Shown here: positions 10,601-19,601 of the stretch, in pieces
Numbering within the stretch: the first letter of the stretch is position 1
How the letters are laid out: the number at the start of each line of letters is the position of its first letter
Assembly: GCA_007122335.1 (NCBI GenBank)
Contig: SKTZ01000026.1
Span: 19,879-83,878, forward strand
Length of the DNA: 64,000 nucleotides
Reading direction: 5' to 3'
Origin: Bacillota bacterium
Lineage (GTDB): Bacteria > Bacillota > Halanaerobiia > B1SED10-174
Made by a program: the position numbers and the translations under genes
The notes under the pieces: model-generated
The model's database searches: none
What the model was told of the DNA's origin: nothing
The model's input: only the letters and a program-made list of their open reading frames with translations

Positions 10601-11800
10601 CCAGGGGCTAAAACCTGTAGTTTCAATATCAAGGAAGACGAGGGGAAATTCATTCCAGGAACTTTCTTCCCGCCCTGAATAAATTACTTCCTGTTCCGGT
10701 AAAGTATTGGCCTCCAGGCCTAAAACCAGCTTGAGGCCTTCTTGCTGAAATGCCTCATAGGCATTAGGAAAGGATTGGACCACGCCATGATCAGTAATTG
10801 CAGCTCCCCGGTGACCCCATCTTTTCAGGGTTTTTGCCAGCTGATCAATATCAATTACTCCGTCCATATCGCTCATTTTAGTATGGAGGTGCAATTCAAA
10901 CCTTTTTTCAGGGAAATTGTCTTTCCGGGAAATAGGCGTAACTTCAAGAATATCTTCAGCAAAAAGGACCTTCTCCCCACTGAAATTATCATACTCCATC
11001 TGCCCCCGGAATTTATACCATCCACCTTTTTGCAATTCCTCTTCTAGGTTGAATATTTTTACAGTAAGGGCAGCTGTTCTATCGGCGATATTAACAATTT
11101 GAATTGTTCCTCCCCGGCTCGATTGGTGGACTGTTTTAGAAAAAACCTCCCCCTCAACTACAAAAACCCCTTCCCCCTGGTCGAGAATACTGGATAGATT
11201 TTGTGGGGCTTCAGGCAATAAGCGGCCTTTAACAACACGGTGATCTTTCTTTCCCTTTTTTTCTTTTGGTTGTTTTTCTTTTGTCTTACCGGGGACTCTT
11301 TTTCTTCTTTTCTGGGAAAATTTAATCTTATCGGGAAGACCATTCTGGGCAAATTTCTGAGAAATTATCTGGTCCAATTTTTTAGCCTTGAGAAAATCAA
11401 CCATGGTTTTGCTGGGAAGAGATAGTTCAATTTCTCCATCTTTTTCTTCAATCTGCAGATTTTCCAGGCAACTCCCAAACTGGGGGAAACGGGACTTTAT
11501 TCCCCGCAAAACTTCCTGGATCCTGTCATGATTTGCTTTTTCCCAGGGTTCAAAAATAATTTTAAAGCCTGCAAAATCAGAAAGGTTACCCCGGAGAAGT
11601 TCTTCCATTCCTTCCAGTTCATCCTGGTTAATCCCTGGGGCCAGGGCTATAAAAAGTGAGCAGTTTTTTTCCCGGTCAATTTCAACCCTGTTTATTACAA
11701 TTTTCCCTTTAAGCTCAGGGGAACACTGGCTGTGTAATAAACGCAAAAACCGGTTATTTGCTTTTGGTTTGATTATTATCCGTTCTAAACTTTTAGCCAT
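7616..11800 (-). CDS. polC: DNA polymerase III subunit alpha, PolC type
   Basis: 1394 aa; PHP domain (FELHLHTKMSDMDG), DEDD exonuclease (VFLDIETTGFSP), C-family polymerase motifs (VPDIDLNFAGE). Confidence 0.98.
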   Translation of the reverse strand: MAKSLERIIIKPKANNRFLRLLHSQCSPELKGKIVINRVEIDREKNCSLFIALAPGINQDELEGMEELLRGNLSDFAGFKIIFEPWEKANHDRIQEVLRGIKSRFPQFGSCLENLQIEEKDGEIELSLPSKTMVDFLKAKKLDQIISQKFAQNGLPDKIKFSQKRRKRVPGKTKEKQPKEKKGKKDHRVVKGRLLPEAPQNLSSILDQGEGVFVVEGEVFSKTVHQSSRGGTIQIVNIADRTAALTVKIFNLEEELQKGGWYKFRGQMEYDNFSGEKVLFAEDILEVTPISRKDNFPEKRFELHLHTKMSDMDGVIDIDQLAKTLKRWGHRGAAITDHGVVQSFPNAYEAFQQEGLKLVLGLEANTLPEQEVIYSGREESSWNEFPLVFLDIETTGFSPWQHEIIEIGAVRVEKGSTSEFQQLVRPKKAPSEEIIDLTGIDPKELKKARPLKEVWPEFIDFINGAILVAHNANFDIDFLRFWGKKLGQNLPLENGFLDTLSLSKAINSDLRGHSLGALTKKFNVRLDDHHRALADSQATYRLWEIFCSKLEAREIKNLKQLKELSREIPWFLKFTKHNTLWARNKKGLFNLYRLVSTSHLDYFHRHPCIPWEWLEKNREGIILGSGCLEGPLYDRLLGGAAKEELKEIAFNFDYIEILSPNYLVENSPVEDIDIAREITSYLVSLAEELGKIPIAISDAHYLEREEKVFRDILLHQKGNRQEKGAAHLLTTEEMMEQFNFLGEDKARKIVIGNPNFLAEEVPEMSPVPEGLYPPHVPGAEDRVKNRTIEKARKLYGKKLPEIVKKRIDKELHSIIGQGFAPIYAISQTLVGKSLEIGYLVGSRGSVGSSFVAFLCEITEINPLPAHYRCPGCFYTDFEPDKEIDCGLDLGEKECPKCGESLFRDGFDIPFEVFLGFRGEKVPDIDLNFAGEIQNKIHAYTEEIFGKDNVFRAGTISTIASRTAYGMVKGYLEENHLQANRAQVERLIKGCSGVRRTTGQHPGGLMVLPADKDIHEFTPIQYPANDSSVGVQTTHFDYRSISSRLLKLDLLGHDDPTALKQLEGLTGINVQDIPFNDPPTMSIFSGTEALELKGGGLNTKVGSLGVPEYGTPFVRGMLEETRPETMGELIRISGLSHGENIWRNNAQDLISAGEISLKQVISTRDDILNDLIRWGVEPEKAFPIMEKVRKGKGMSAEEEELLRDKKVPEWYIESCKKIKYMFPKAHAAAYVLMSYRIAYFKVHHPSAFYATYLSTKGGEFEIKFALEGLDYVNRSQEKIKEKGREASPKEKATLTLLEILQEAMLRGVEFLNVDLYKSHSHKFLLKEGRILPPLTSIPHLGQNCAQRVVKARDKKKFSSIEDFSDRTQANKNVVEAMVKYGVLKGLPAKNQLSLF

Positions 11801-12450
11801 TCGACCTGGTGCACTCCTTTTACCTGAGCAAGTTTTTGAGTCAATTCGTTACGGTCCAGTTTTGAGGGTATCTCAACCCGGATAATTATTTCAAGTTCTC
11901 CGTCAATCTGGTCATACTCCATGCGAACGTTAATGATATTCGCCCCAAATGCTCCAAAAACCGATCCCAGTTTACCGAGAAGTCCCGGTATATCCTGGAC
12001 CCTGAATTTAACTTCGCTGAACTTGGATTTAGCAGCGGCGAAAAACTCAATTTTGGAAAGAAACCAGAGGCTGAGAAAAACCAGGGCAGCTGTAACAATA
12101 CTGCCAAAGTAGAACCCGGCTCCTACTCCGAGTCCAATTCCTGCGACTGCCCAGAGGGAGGCCGCAGTGGTCAACCCCTTAACACTAACCCCCTCCCGGA
12201 TTATTGTGCCTGCTCCCAAAAAGCCGATTCCGCTCACCACCTGGGCCGCTATTCGCCCAGGGTCTGAAGCCTCACCAAAAATTTCATGCATGTTCTGGGA
12301 GATCAGCATTATCAGGGTTGCACCCAGGCAGACCAGAATATGGGTTCGGAAACCTGCCGGTCGCTCATGAATTTCCCGCTCCCAGCCAATCAAACCGCTT
12401 AATACCAGAGCCAGGACAAGTCTTAATATAATTTCTTGACTTGAAATCAA
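11785..12450 (-). CDS. MgtC/SapB family membrane protein with C-terminal ACT-like domain
   Basis: 221 aa; LIGWEREIHERPAGFRTHILVCLGATLIMLIS and GIGFLGAGTIIREG..VKGLTTAASLWAVAGIGLGVGAGFY are MgtC signatures. Confidence 0.92.
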   Translation of the reverse strand: MISSQEIILRLVLALVLSGLIGWEREIHERPAGFRTHILVCLGATLIMLISQNMHEIFGEASDPGRIAAQVVSGIGFLGAGTIIREGVSVKGLTTAASLWAVAGIGLGVGAGFYFGSIVTAALVFLSLWFLSKIEFFAAAKSKFSEVKFRVQDIPGLLGKLGSVFGAFGANIINVRMEYDQIDGELEIIIRVEIPSKLDRNELTQKLAQVKGVHQVEWLKV

Positions 12451-14147
12451 CTTTTCTCCTCCTCTCCCAGGTACTTCAGAACCCAGTCTGGAAGATCATC
12501 TTTATCCACCATATGATCCTGGTTATTAAACCTATCTTTTAATTCAACCTGGCCGCTATCCAAAAATTTCTTCCCTATTGTTATCCGCAGGGGTATTCCC
12601 AGAAGGTCAGCCTCGTTAAACTTAACACCCGGTCTTTCGGAGCGGTCATCCCAGATTATTTCAATTCCCTTTCCTTTTAATTCTGCATATATTTTCTCTG
12701 ATTCTTCATTAAGTTTTTCATCTTTGCCCAGGGTAAGTAAAATAACCTGATACGGAGCAAGGGGCAGGGGCCATTTGATTCCATTTTCGTCGTGGTTTTG
12801 TTCAATGGCTGCAGCAACAGTTCGGGTCACTCCTATCCCATAACACCCCATAATCATGGGGTGGGCTTTTCCGTTTTCGTCCAGAAAGCTGGCCTTCATT
12901 GATTCGCTGTATTTGGTTCCAAGTTTGAAAATATGCCCTACTTCGATTCCCCGGATTTCTTCCAGGGTTCCCTGGCAATCAGGACAACCTTCTCCATGAC
13001 GAGCACTGCGGATATCTCCGACAATGTCCGGAGAAAAATCCCGGCCGGGAACAATCCCCTGGATGTGATAATCTTCCCGGTTTGCTCCGGCAACTCCCCA
13101 GTCCATCTCCATAACCAGTTCATCGGCGATTATTTTCAAACCATGTTCCCCCTGGGGGCCCAGAAAACCGGCAGGAAGATCTCTGTAACCATCCTCGGCC
13201 AGGCCAAGGAAAGGATCTCCCAGGAGTGCAATTAACTTGTTTTCATTTAACTGGTCCGAACCCCTGACAATAGCAAGGTAGTAATCTTTTTCACCTTTGT
13301 ACAGCAGGCTTTTAAACAGGTATTCTCCAGGGAGGTTCATCTTTTCCATTAGCTTTTCAATTGTTGTGACTCCCGGGGTATATATTTCTTCCTTCTCCGG
13401 CCGATCAATTTTTTCCTTTAGTTTCGGAACTTTACTCTGAGCTTTTTCAACATTGGCAGCATATCCACAGTTATCGCAAAAGAGAACACTGTCTTCACCT
13501 GTTTCTGCTAACACCATAAACTCATGGGAATCCGTTCCTCCCATTGGTCCGGTATCTGCTTCCACCACCCGGTAATCCAGGCCACAGCGTTCAAAAATCC
13601 GGCAGTAAGCATCGTGCATGTCCCGATATGTTACATCCAGAGATTCCCAGCTGGCATGAAAGCTGTAGGCATCCTTCATGGAAAATTCCTTGGCCCTGAG
13701 CAGCCCAAACCTGGGCCTGATTTCATCCCTTACCTTGGTTTGAATCTGGAAAAAGTTCTGGGGAAGATCCTTATAAGATTTTAATTCATTTCTGATCAGG
13801 TCCGTCATTACTTCCTCGTGGGTGGGACCAATACAGTAATCTCTGTTCCGGCGGTCCTTCAGCTTTACCATCAGGTCGCCCATTTCATCCCATCTTCCTG
13901 ATTCCTGCCATAATTCGGCAGGGTGAAGCAGGGGCAGGTGAACTTCCTGGGCTCCCGCCTTTTCCAGTTCTTCTCGAATTATCTGTTCAACCTTGCGGAC
14001 AACCTTGTAACCAAGGGGCAGGAAAGAATAAATTCCAGCAGCAACTCGTCGAATCATCCCACCCCTTAACAAAAGTTCATGGCTGGGAGTTTCTGCTTCA
14101 GTCGGTCTTTCTTTTAATGTCGGAATATAAGCCTGGGACATTTTCAT
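12447..14147 (-). CDS. proS: Prolyl-tRNA synthetase
   Basis: Class II synthetase with the bacterial insertion domain (ORF 568 aa in the track); LPLGYKVVRKVEQIIREE, GPTHEEVMTDLIR, MGGTDSHEFM. ATG at 14147 preferred over 14153 because AGGA spacing is better. Confidence 0.96.
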   Translation of the reverse strand: MKMSQAYIPTLKERPTEAETPSHELLLRGGMIRRVAAGIYSFLPLGYKVVRKVEQIIREELEKAGAQEVHLPLLHPAELWQESGRWDEMGDLMVKLKDRRNRDYCIGPTHEEVMTDLIRNELKSYKDLPQNFFQIQTKVRDEIRPRFGLLRAKEFSMKDAYSFHASWESLDVTYRDMHDAYCRIFERCGLDYRVVEADTGPMGGTDSHEFMVLAETGEDSVLFCDNCGYAANVEKAQSKVPKLKEKIDRPEKEEIYTPGVTTIEKLMEKMNLPGEYLFKSLLYKGEKDYYLAIVRGSDQLNENKLIALLGDPFLGLAEDGYRDLPAGFLGPQGEHGLKIIADELVMEMDWGVAGANREDYHIQGIVPGRDFSPDIVGDIRSARHGEGCPDCQGTLEEIRGIEVGHIFKLGTKYSESMKASFLDENGKAHPMIMGCYGIGVTRTVAAAIEQNHDENGIKWPLPLAPYQVILLTLGKDEKLNEESEKIYAELKGKGIEIIWDDRSERPGVKFNEADLLGIPLRITIGKKFLDSGQVELKDRFNNQDHMVDKDDLPDWVLKYLGEEEKS

Positions 14148-14173
14148 GGTCATCTTCCTTTCTTAAATAAAAT

Positions 14174-14203
14174 AACCTCTCATCCACCTAGGGACGAGAG
14201 GTT
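14174..14203 (-). terminator. T-box regulated intrinsic terminator of proS
   Basis: 8-bp stem AACCTCTC/GAGAGGTT with following T-rich tract on the minus strand. Confidence 0.85.
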
Positions 14204-14375
14204 TGTTTACCACCCGCGGTACCACCCTGATTTCCCATCAAGGGACACTCTAAGGCCTGTAAATCATCGGGACGGGTTCAATCGGGGAAAAGACAGCCTC
14301 GCACCGGAATGGCTGTTCTCTGTGGCTTTTCTAACCGATCTAGTATTTCCCGTACAGGAAAATGAATTTTATTGT
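14174..14375 (-). promoter_or_regulatory. T-box leader (tRNA-Pro responsive) upstream of proS
   Basis: Minus strand carries the T-box core AGGGTGGTACCGCG (14228-14215), distal stem I-like AGAGAACAGCCATTCCGGTGCGAGGCTGT, GAA-CCC-G specifier context with CCC (Pro) at 14276-14274, and a terminator AACCTCTC-GTCCCTAGGTGGAT-GAGAGGTT followed by ATTTTATTT. Confidence 0.95.
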
Positions 14376-14381
14376 TATAGT

Positions 14382-14411
14382 ATTTTAGCAGGAAAATCTG
14401 GTTTCTGTCAA
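14382..14411 (-). promoter_or_regulatory. sigma-A-type promoter for the T-box-proS transcript
   Basis: TTGACA (14411-14406), N18, TAAAAT (14387-14382); the -35 overlaps the ispG stop codon. Confidence 0.7.
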
Positions 14412-15469
14412 CCGGGGAATTCCTTTATTTTCTCAACAAAAACCCTGATAAGTTTATCAGCGGGAAATGTTCCGAGGGGTTTTCCTTTTGAAAAAATCAC
14501 CCCAAAGCCCCGGCCCCCGGCAAGACCCAGGTCAGCTTCTTTTGCTTCTCCAGGACCATTTACCGCGCAACCCATAACAGCAATATTCAAATCTTTTTGG
14601 ATACCCTCTGTAGCCTTTTCAATTTCCTTAACCATTTTTTCCAATTCAATTTCACAACGGCCACAGGTTGGACAGGAATAAATATTAAGGCCTCTCCACC
14701 GAAGACCCACTGCCCGCAATAGATCCCAGGCGGCCCTTACCTCCTGAACAGGATCCTCGGTTAAAGAGATCCTGATTGTATCACCAATTCCTTCCAAAAG
14801 AAGCGGAGCAAGACAGGCCACTGAATTAACAAGGCCCCTCCTCAAAGTTCCAGCTTCAGTAAGACCAAGGTGGATCGGGTAGGGAAAATGATTGGAAACT
14901 TCCCGGTTGGCAACAATGGTTTCCAGGACGCTAGTTGATTTAACTGACAGTTTAATGTTGAAAAAATCCCTTTCTTCAAAAAACCGGACATAATCAACCA
15001 GGGTTTCTACCATGGCTTCAGCACCGGGGGAACCAAACTTTTTAATTTTTCCCTCCGGCAGAGACCCACTATTAACTCCAATTCGGATGGGGATATTATT
15101 TTCCCGGGCCGCTTTTATTATTGCTTCTACTCTATCCGGCGAACCAATATTTCCCGGGTTAATCCTGATGCCGTGAACGCCTGCCGCAATTGAACTTAAG
15201 GCCAGCCTGTAATCAAAATGGATATCGGCTATCACTGGAATGGGGGTTTCCCCTAAAATCCCTGGTAAAGCCTGAACTGATTCTTCATCGGGTACTGCTA
15301 CCCTTACCAGTTCACAACCATTTTGAACCAGCCTGGATATCTGGGCACAGGTCTTTTCAATATCGGAAGTTTTAGTGTTGGTCATGGATTGAATAACTAC
15401 CGGGGCCCCTCCACCTACCTGAACCCCGCCGATAAAAACGGCTCTTGTTTTTTTCTCCACTCCAACCAC
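14408..15469 (-). CDS. ispG: (E)-4-hydroxy-3-methylbut-2-enyl-diphosphate synthase
   Basis: 353 aa; VIQSMTNTKTSDIEKT, VADIHFDYRLAL, SCPTCGRCEIELEK, MGCAVNGPGEA. Confidence 0.97.
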   Translation of the reverse strand: MVGVEKKTRAVFIGGVQVGGGAPVVIQSMTNTKTSDIEKTCAQISRLVQNGCELVRVAVPDEESVQALPGILGETPIPVIADIHFDYRLALSSIAAGVHGIRINPGNIGSPDRVEAIIKAARENNIPIRIGVNSGSLPEGKIKKFGSPGAEAMVETLVDYVRFFEERDFFNIKLSVKSTSVLETIVANREVSNHFPYPIHLGLTEAGTLRRGLVNSVACLAPLLLEGIGDTIRISLTEDPVQEVRAAWDLLRAVGLRWRGLNIYSCPTCGRCEIELEKMVKEIEKATEGIQKDLNIAVMGCAVNGPGEAKEADLGLAGGRGFGVIFSKGKPLGTFPADKLIRVFVEKIKEFPG

Positions 15470-15470
15470 C

Positions 15471-16565
15471 TCAGAAAATCTGGGTCAGATCCCGGATTAT
15501 AATAACCCCGATTAAAAGAAGCAGAAATACAAACCCAATAAAATGGACCAGCCCTTCTTTTTCCGGGTCAAGACTTTTGCGTCGGATCATTTCAATAATT
15601 ATAAACACAAGTCGTCCCCCATCAAGGGCGGGGAAAGGCAACAGGTTAATAATTCCCAGGTTAATGCTGATAAAACCAGCAAAGGTGAGCAGGTAATAAA
15701 AACCAATTTCAGCGGCTTCCCCAACCATCTGGGCAATCCGTACCGGTCCTCCAATATCTGCAGGGGCTTGCCCCGTAATCATTTCCTGCAGGGCTACAAA
15801 TAAGGCGCCGATTACTTGGAAGGTTTGTAAGACCCCCATACCAAGAGCTCTAAAAGGCGATAGCCTCTCCCGGACTGCATCTGGATAAATCCCGATTGCA
15901 CCCCGGCCATCTTCCTGCTCCTGGGGAGCCATTACAATATTAAAAACTTCGCCCTGCCTCTGTATGCTGAATTCCAGTTCCTGCCCGGGGCTCTGGTTAA
16001 TAATGTAGGCCATTCTATCCCATTCTTCAACGGTTTCCCCGTTAATGGCCACAATCCTGTCACCGGCTCTCAACCCTGCTTCAGCAGCCGGTGCTCCAGG
16101 TATTACATCTCCAATATCGGTGGTTTCCGAAGCTGCTACAGGAAGGCCAAAGAAAGTAAAAACTGATGCAAACAAAAGGGCAGCAAGAACAAAATTCATT
16201 ACCGGACCCATGGAAACAACAATAAAACGCATCCAGGCCGGTTTCTGGTAAAAACAACGCCCGGCCTCCCTGGCTTTTTTATATTGATCACTTTCTTTTC
16301 CTTCTTCTTCAGGCATCTCCCCGGCCATTTTGCAAAAACCACCCAGGGGAAAAGCCCTCAGAGAATATTTGGTTTCCCCCCTTTTTTTTGAGATAAGTGC
16401 GGGGCCAAAACCAAGGGCAAATTCTTCAACCAGGATACCACTCTTTTTCGCAGCCAGAAAATGGCCCATTTCATGGAAAAAGATCAGCACCCCAATAACA
16501 ATAATAAAAGTAACTAGCGTCTGGAGAAATGAAAATGCTCCCAGAAAAGCCAGGACAATTTCCAT
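15471..16565 (-). CDS. rseP: RIP metalloprotease RseP (site-2 protease with PDZ domain)
   Basis: FHEMGHFLAAKKSGI (HExxH), PDZ region, NLLPFPALDGGRLVF. ATG at 16565 chosen from the GAGGAGG site. Confidence 0.95.
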   Translation of the reverse strand: MEIVLAFLGAFSFLQTLVTFIIVIGVLIFFHEMGHFLAAKKSGILVEEFALGFGPALISKKRGETKYSLRAFPLGGFCKMAGEMPEEEGKESDQYKKAREAGRCFYQKPAWMRFIVVSMGPVMNFVLAALLFASVFTFFGLPVAASETTDIGDVIPGAPAAEAGLRAGDRIVAINGETVEEWDRMAYIINQSPGQELEFSIQRQGEVFNIVMAPQEQEDGRGAIGIYPDAVRERLSPFRALGMGVLQTFQVIGALFVALQEMITGQAPADIGGPVRIAQMVGEAAEIGFYYLLTFAGFISINLGIINLLPFPALDGGRLVFIIIEMIRRKSLDPEKEGLVHFIGFVFLLLLIGVIIIRDLTQIF

Positions 16566-16566
16566 C

Positions 16567-17700
16567 CTAGCCAACCTCCTCTACAAATTTTTGCCGCGCC
16601 CACAGGTCCGCTTCTAAAACTGCTTTTAGGTCTGTTAAAGGGAAAGGACCATGGGCGGCCATAATTCTCCCCACCGTACTGGCGATCTCCAGAAAAGAGA
16701 TCCGGCCTTCTAAAAATGCGGTTACAGCGGCTTCATTTGCTCCGTTGAAAACAACGGGCATGCTGTCCCCCCGGCGTCCCGCTTCATAACCCAATTCCAG
16801 GGCTGGGAAATCTGCCCAGCGCGGTTGAAAAAAATTCAACCTGCCCACCCGGGCCAGGTCCAGATTACCAAATTCCCCGCCCACGTGGCGGGGCCCGGTT
16901 AGGGCATACTGGATGGGAACCCGCATATCCGGCTCTCCCATATGAGCAAGAAGAGCTCCATCCTGCAGGCGAACAAGCGAATGAATTATACTCTCGGGAT
17001 GGACCAGCACCTCAATTTTATCATACTCCACTCCAAATAACCAGTGGGCTTCAATAACTTCCAGGGCTTTATTCATAAGGGTTGCCGAGTCAATAGAAAT
17101 TTTACCCCCCATATTCCAGGTAGGATGCTGCAGAGCCCTTTCCGGTGTGATTTCTTCCATTTCCTCCCTGGGTGTATAAAGAAAAGGCCCACCTGATGCG
17201 GTGAGGACCAGAGAAGCAATATCCTGTTCTTGGGAACCCCGCAACAACTGGTAAATTGCACTGTGCTCACTATCAACCGGAACTATTTCCCCCGATCCTG
17301 GCTGGGCAAGAATACGGGAAATGAGTGGGCCCCCTGTTACCAGGCTCTCTTTATTGGCCAGGGCCAGCTTTTTCCCTGCTTTCAGAACAGCGAGGCTTGG
17401 TTCCAGTCCGCTGATCCCGACCAGTCCATTAATAACAATTTCCACATCATCCCGGACAACCAGTTCAAGGAGGGCTTCTCGTCCAAACTCAAATCCAGCC
17501 CTTTTTTCTTCTTCTCTCCCGGTTAGAACCGCCAGGTTGGGCTGGAAAGTTGCTTTCTGCTTTTGCAATTTATCCCAGTTTGTATGGGCAGTTATACCCA
17601 CAAGATTTAACTCGTAACCTTTTTTGCGAAGGTTTTCAATGACTTCCAGGCTTTGCTGCCCGATAGAACCTGTCGAACCCAGGATAACTATTCCTGCCAA
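16567..17700 (-). CDS. dxr: 1-deoxy-D-xylulose-5-phosphate reductoisomerase
   Basis: 377 aa; ILGSTGSIGQQSLEVI, ALANKESLVTGG, PVDSEHSAIYQLL, MNKALEVIEAHWLF. Confidence 0.98.
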   Translation of the reverse strand: MAGIVILGSTGSIGQQSLEVIENLRKKGYELNLVGITAHTNWDKLQKQKATFQPNLAVLTGREEEKRAGFEFGREALLELVVRDDVEIVINGLVGISGLEPSLAVLKAGKKLALANKESLVTGGPLISRILAQPGSGEIVPVDSEHSAIYQLLRGSQEQDIASLVLTASGGPFLYTPREEMEEITPERALQHPTWNMGGKISIDSATLMNKALEVIEAHWLFGVEYDKIEVLVHPESIIHSLVRLQDGALLAHMGEPDMRVPIQYALTGPRHVGGEFGNLDLARVGRLNFFQPRWADFPALELGYEAGRRGDSMPVVFNGANEAAVTAFLEGRISFLEIASTVGRIMAAHGPFPLTDLKAVLEADLWARQKFVEEVG

Positions 17701-17704
17701 GTTA

Positions 17705-18781
17705 TCACCCCTTTTCCAGTTTCCATTTAGCTACGATTCCTGCCCTGATCAGGGCTTTGGTCACAATAAGAATGGCTGGACCTATAATCACCCCAGACGG
17801 CCCAAAGACTCGCAGCCCGACGTACAGGGCAATTAAAGTAGCCACAGGGTGAACTCCTATATTTTTTCCGATAACCTTGGGTTCAAGGATAGAGCGGACA
17901 ACAGCCATGGTTCCGTATAAAAGAACCAGCTGAAATCCGAGAAGGACATCTCCCATGAAAAATGACAAAATTATCCAGGGCACAAAGATCAGGCCCGGGC
18001 CCACGATGGGAATCAAATCCAGGATACCCGAAATAATTCCGATTACCAGAGCATAATTCACTCCGAAAATCTCCAGCCCAATAATAGTCAAAACCGTTGT
18101 TACTGATATGAGGATAAAAAGGGCTCTTAGGTAACCAATAACACTTACAGAAAGTTCACTTTTAAAACTAATTGCTTCATTGCGCCACTTATCTTGGACC
18201 ACTCCAAATATTGAAGCTTCAAGATATTCTTTATCCTTACTGATAAAGTATGCTGCCAAAAAGGATAAGAAAATTACTGTTATAAAGTGGACGACCCGTT
18301 GAGCTCCAGCCTGTAAAGCACCGAAAAGGGTTCGGATGCCGCCTTCAATGGTTGCATAAATTTCTTCTATCCCTTCTTCCAGTGAAGCCTGCAGTTGGGG
18401 AGAAAACTCCCAATCCTCCAGCAATTCCTGGAGCCGTTCATTATCCCACAGTACTTCGAATTGATTTAAAGCATCCCGGTACTCGGGAAGAGAACGAATC
18501 AGCCGGTCCATTTCAAAAAATAATCGGGAGGCACCTGTGGTCAGAATAATAAGCAGGACGGCTATAATAATTACCAGGCAAATAGCAACACTAAGCCCCC
18601 GCCCCAGCTTTAGAAACCTCTGCATTCTTGAAACTAGAGGTTCAATCAGGGCCGCAATTATAACCGCAAATAAAAAAGGCAGGATATAAGTTAAAATATA
18701 GGAGACAAAAAAATAAACGAAAAGGAAGAAAAGAATAATTCCACCCAGGTACAAAAGGTAAGGAGGAATTTTTTTAGTCAT
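17705..18781 (-). CDS. AI-2E/YtvI-family multi-pass membrane transporter
   Basis: 358 aa, PFLFAVIIAALIEPLVSRM and DLIPIVGPGLIFVPW...LEPKVIGKNIGVHPVATLIALYVGLRVFGPSGVIIGP are typical of the AI-2E (PF01594-type) family. Confidence 0.88.
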   Translation of the reverse strand: MTKKIPPYLLYLGGIILFFLFVYFFVSYILTYILPFLFAVIIAALIEPLVSRMQRFLKLGRGLSVAICLVIIIAVLLIILTTGASRLFFEMDRLIRSLPEYRDALNQFEVLWDNERLQELLEDWEFSPQLQASLEEGIEEIYATIEGGIRTLFGALQAGAQRVVHFITVIFLSFLAAYFISKDKEYLEASIFGVVQDKWRNEAISFKSELSVSVIGYLRALFILISVTTVLTIIGLEIFGVNYALVIGIISGILDLIPIVGPGLIFVPWIILSFFMGDVLLGFQLVLLYGTMAVVRSILEPKVIGKNIGVHPVATLIALYVGLRVFGPSGVIIGPAILIVTKALIRAGIVAKWKLEKG

Positions 18782-18793
18782 CGGGCTCCCCTC

Positions 18794-19600
18794 CTAAAAG
18801 AAATAAACCACAAAATAATAAGCTACTGGTATGGTAAAAATCAGGCTATCCATTCTATCCAGAAACCCACCGTGCCCCGGGAGACTATTTCCGGAATCTT
18901 TAATTCCGGCATTTCGTTTCAGGCAGGATTCCACGAGATCACCAGCCTGACCAACTATTGTCAATACAATCCCCAAAACTAAAACAGGAACAAGGGGCCA
19001 GGCAAAAAACCAGCCCATTACAAGGGCAACCAGAGCTCCAAATATTACCCCTCCAATAGCCCCTTCGACTGACTTTTTGGGGCTGATCGTTGGAGCAAGC
19101 CTTCTTTTTCCAAAATTCGTTCCCAGGAAAAACGCCGAAATATCAGTAATCCAGGTTACTATTAGGGGAAGCCAGACCAGAAAAAGGGGGTCATAACCGG
19201 AAATATTAATCCCTCCCCGTAAAAAGAGAATATGGACCATCGTAAAGGGAATATAAACCAGTCCAAATCCCAACAAAGCAACCCGGGAAAAATACTCCTG
19301 AGGCCCATATTTAATATTAACTAATAAAACCAGGAAAAAAGAAGCAATTAGGGCTGGAGATAGATAATTTCCTCCCATTTCAACACCCGCTATTCCTCCC
19401 CCTAATATAAGCAGGGCGCCGGCATATAACGGCCAGGTATCTATATCTGGCAAAAAGCACCGGATAAGCCGACCAAACTCCCGCAAGCCAAGGAAAATTG
19501 CAATCAATAACCCTGCTGCCAGCCAGAGGTTTCCTAAATAAATTAAAATTAAAACCAGAAAAAAACCTATCAGTCCGGTTGTTACCCTCTTCTGCAGCAA
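18794..19600 (-). CDS. cdsA: Phosphatidate cytidylyltransferase
   Basis: 268 aa; KRRLAPTISPKKSVEGAIGG and LPGHGGFLDRMDSLIFTIPVAY signatures. Confidence 0.96.
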   Translation of the reverse strand: MLQKRVTTGLIGFFLVLILIYLGNLWLAAGLLIAIFLGLREFGRLIRCFLPDIDTWPLYAGALLILGGGIAGVEMGGNYLSPALIASFFLVLLVNIKYGPQEYFSRVALLGFGLVYIPFTMVHILFLRGGINISGYDPLFLVWLPLIVTWITDISAFFLGTNFGKRRLAPTISPKKSVEGAIGGVIFGALVALVMGWFFAWPLVPVLVLGIVLTIVGQAGDLVESCLKRNAGIKDSGNSLPGHGGFLDRMDSLIFTIPVAYYFVVYFF

Positions 19601-19601
19601 A

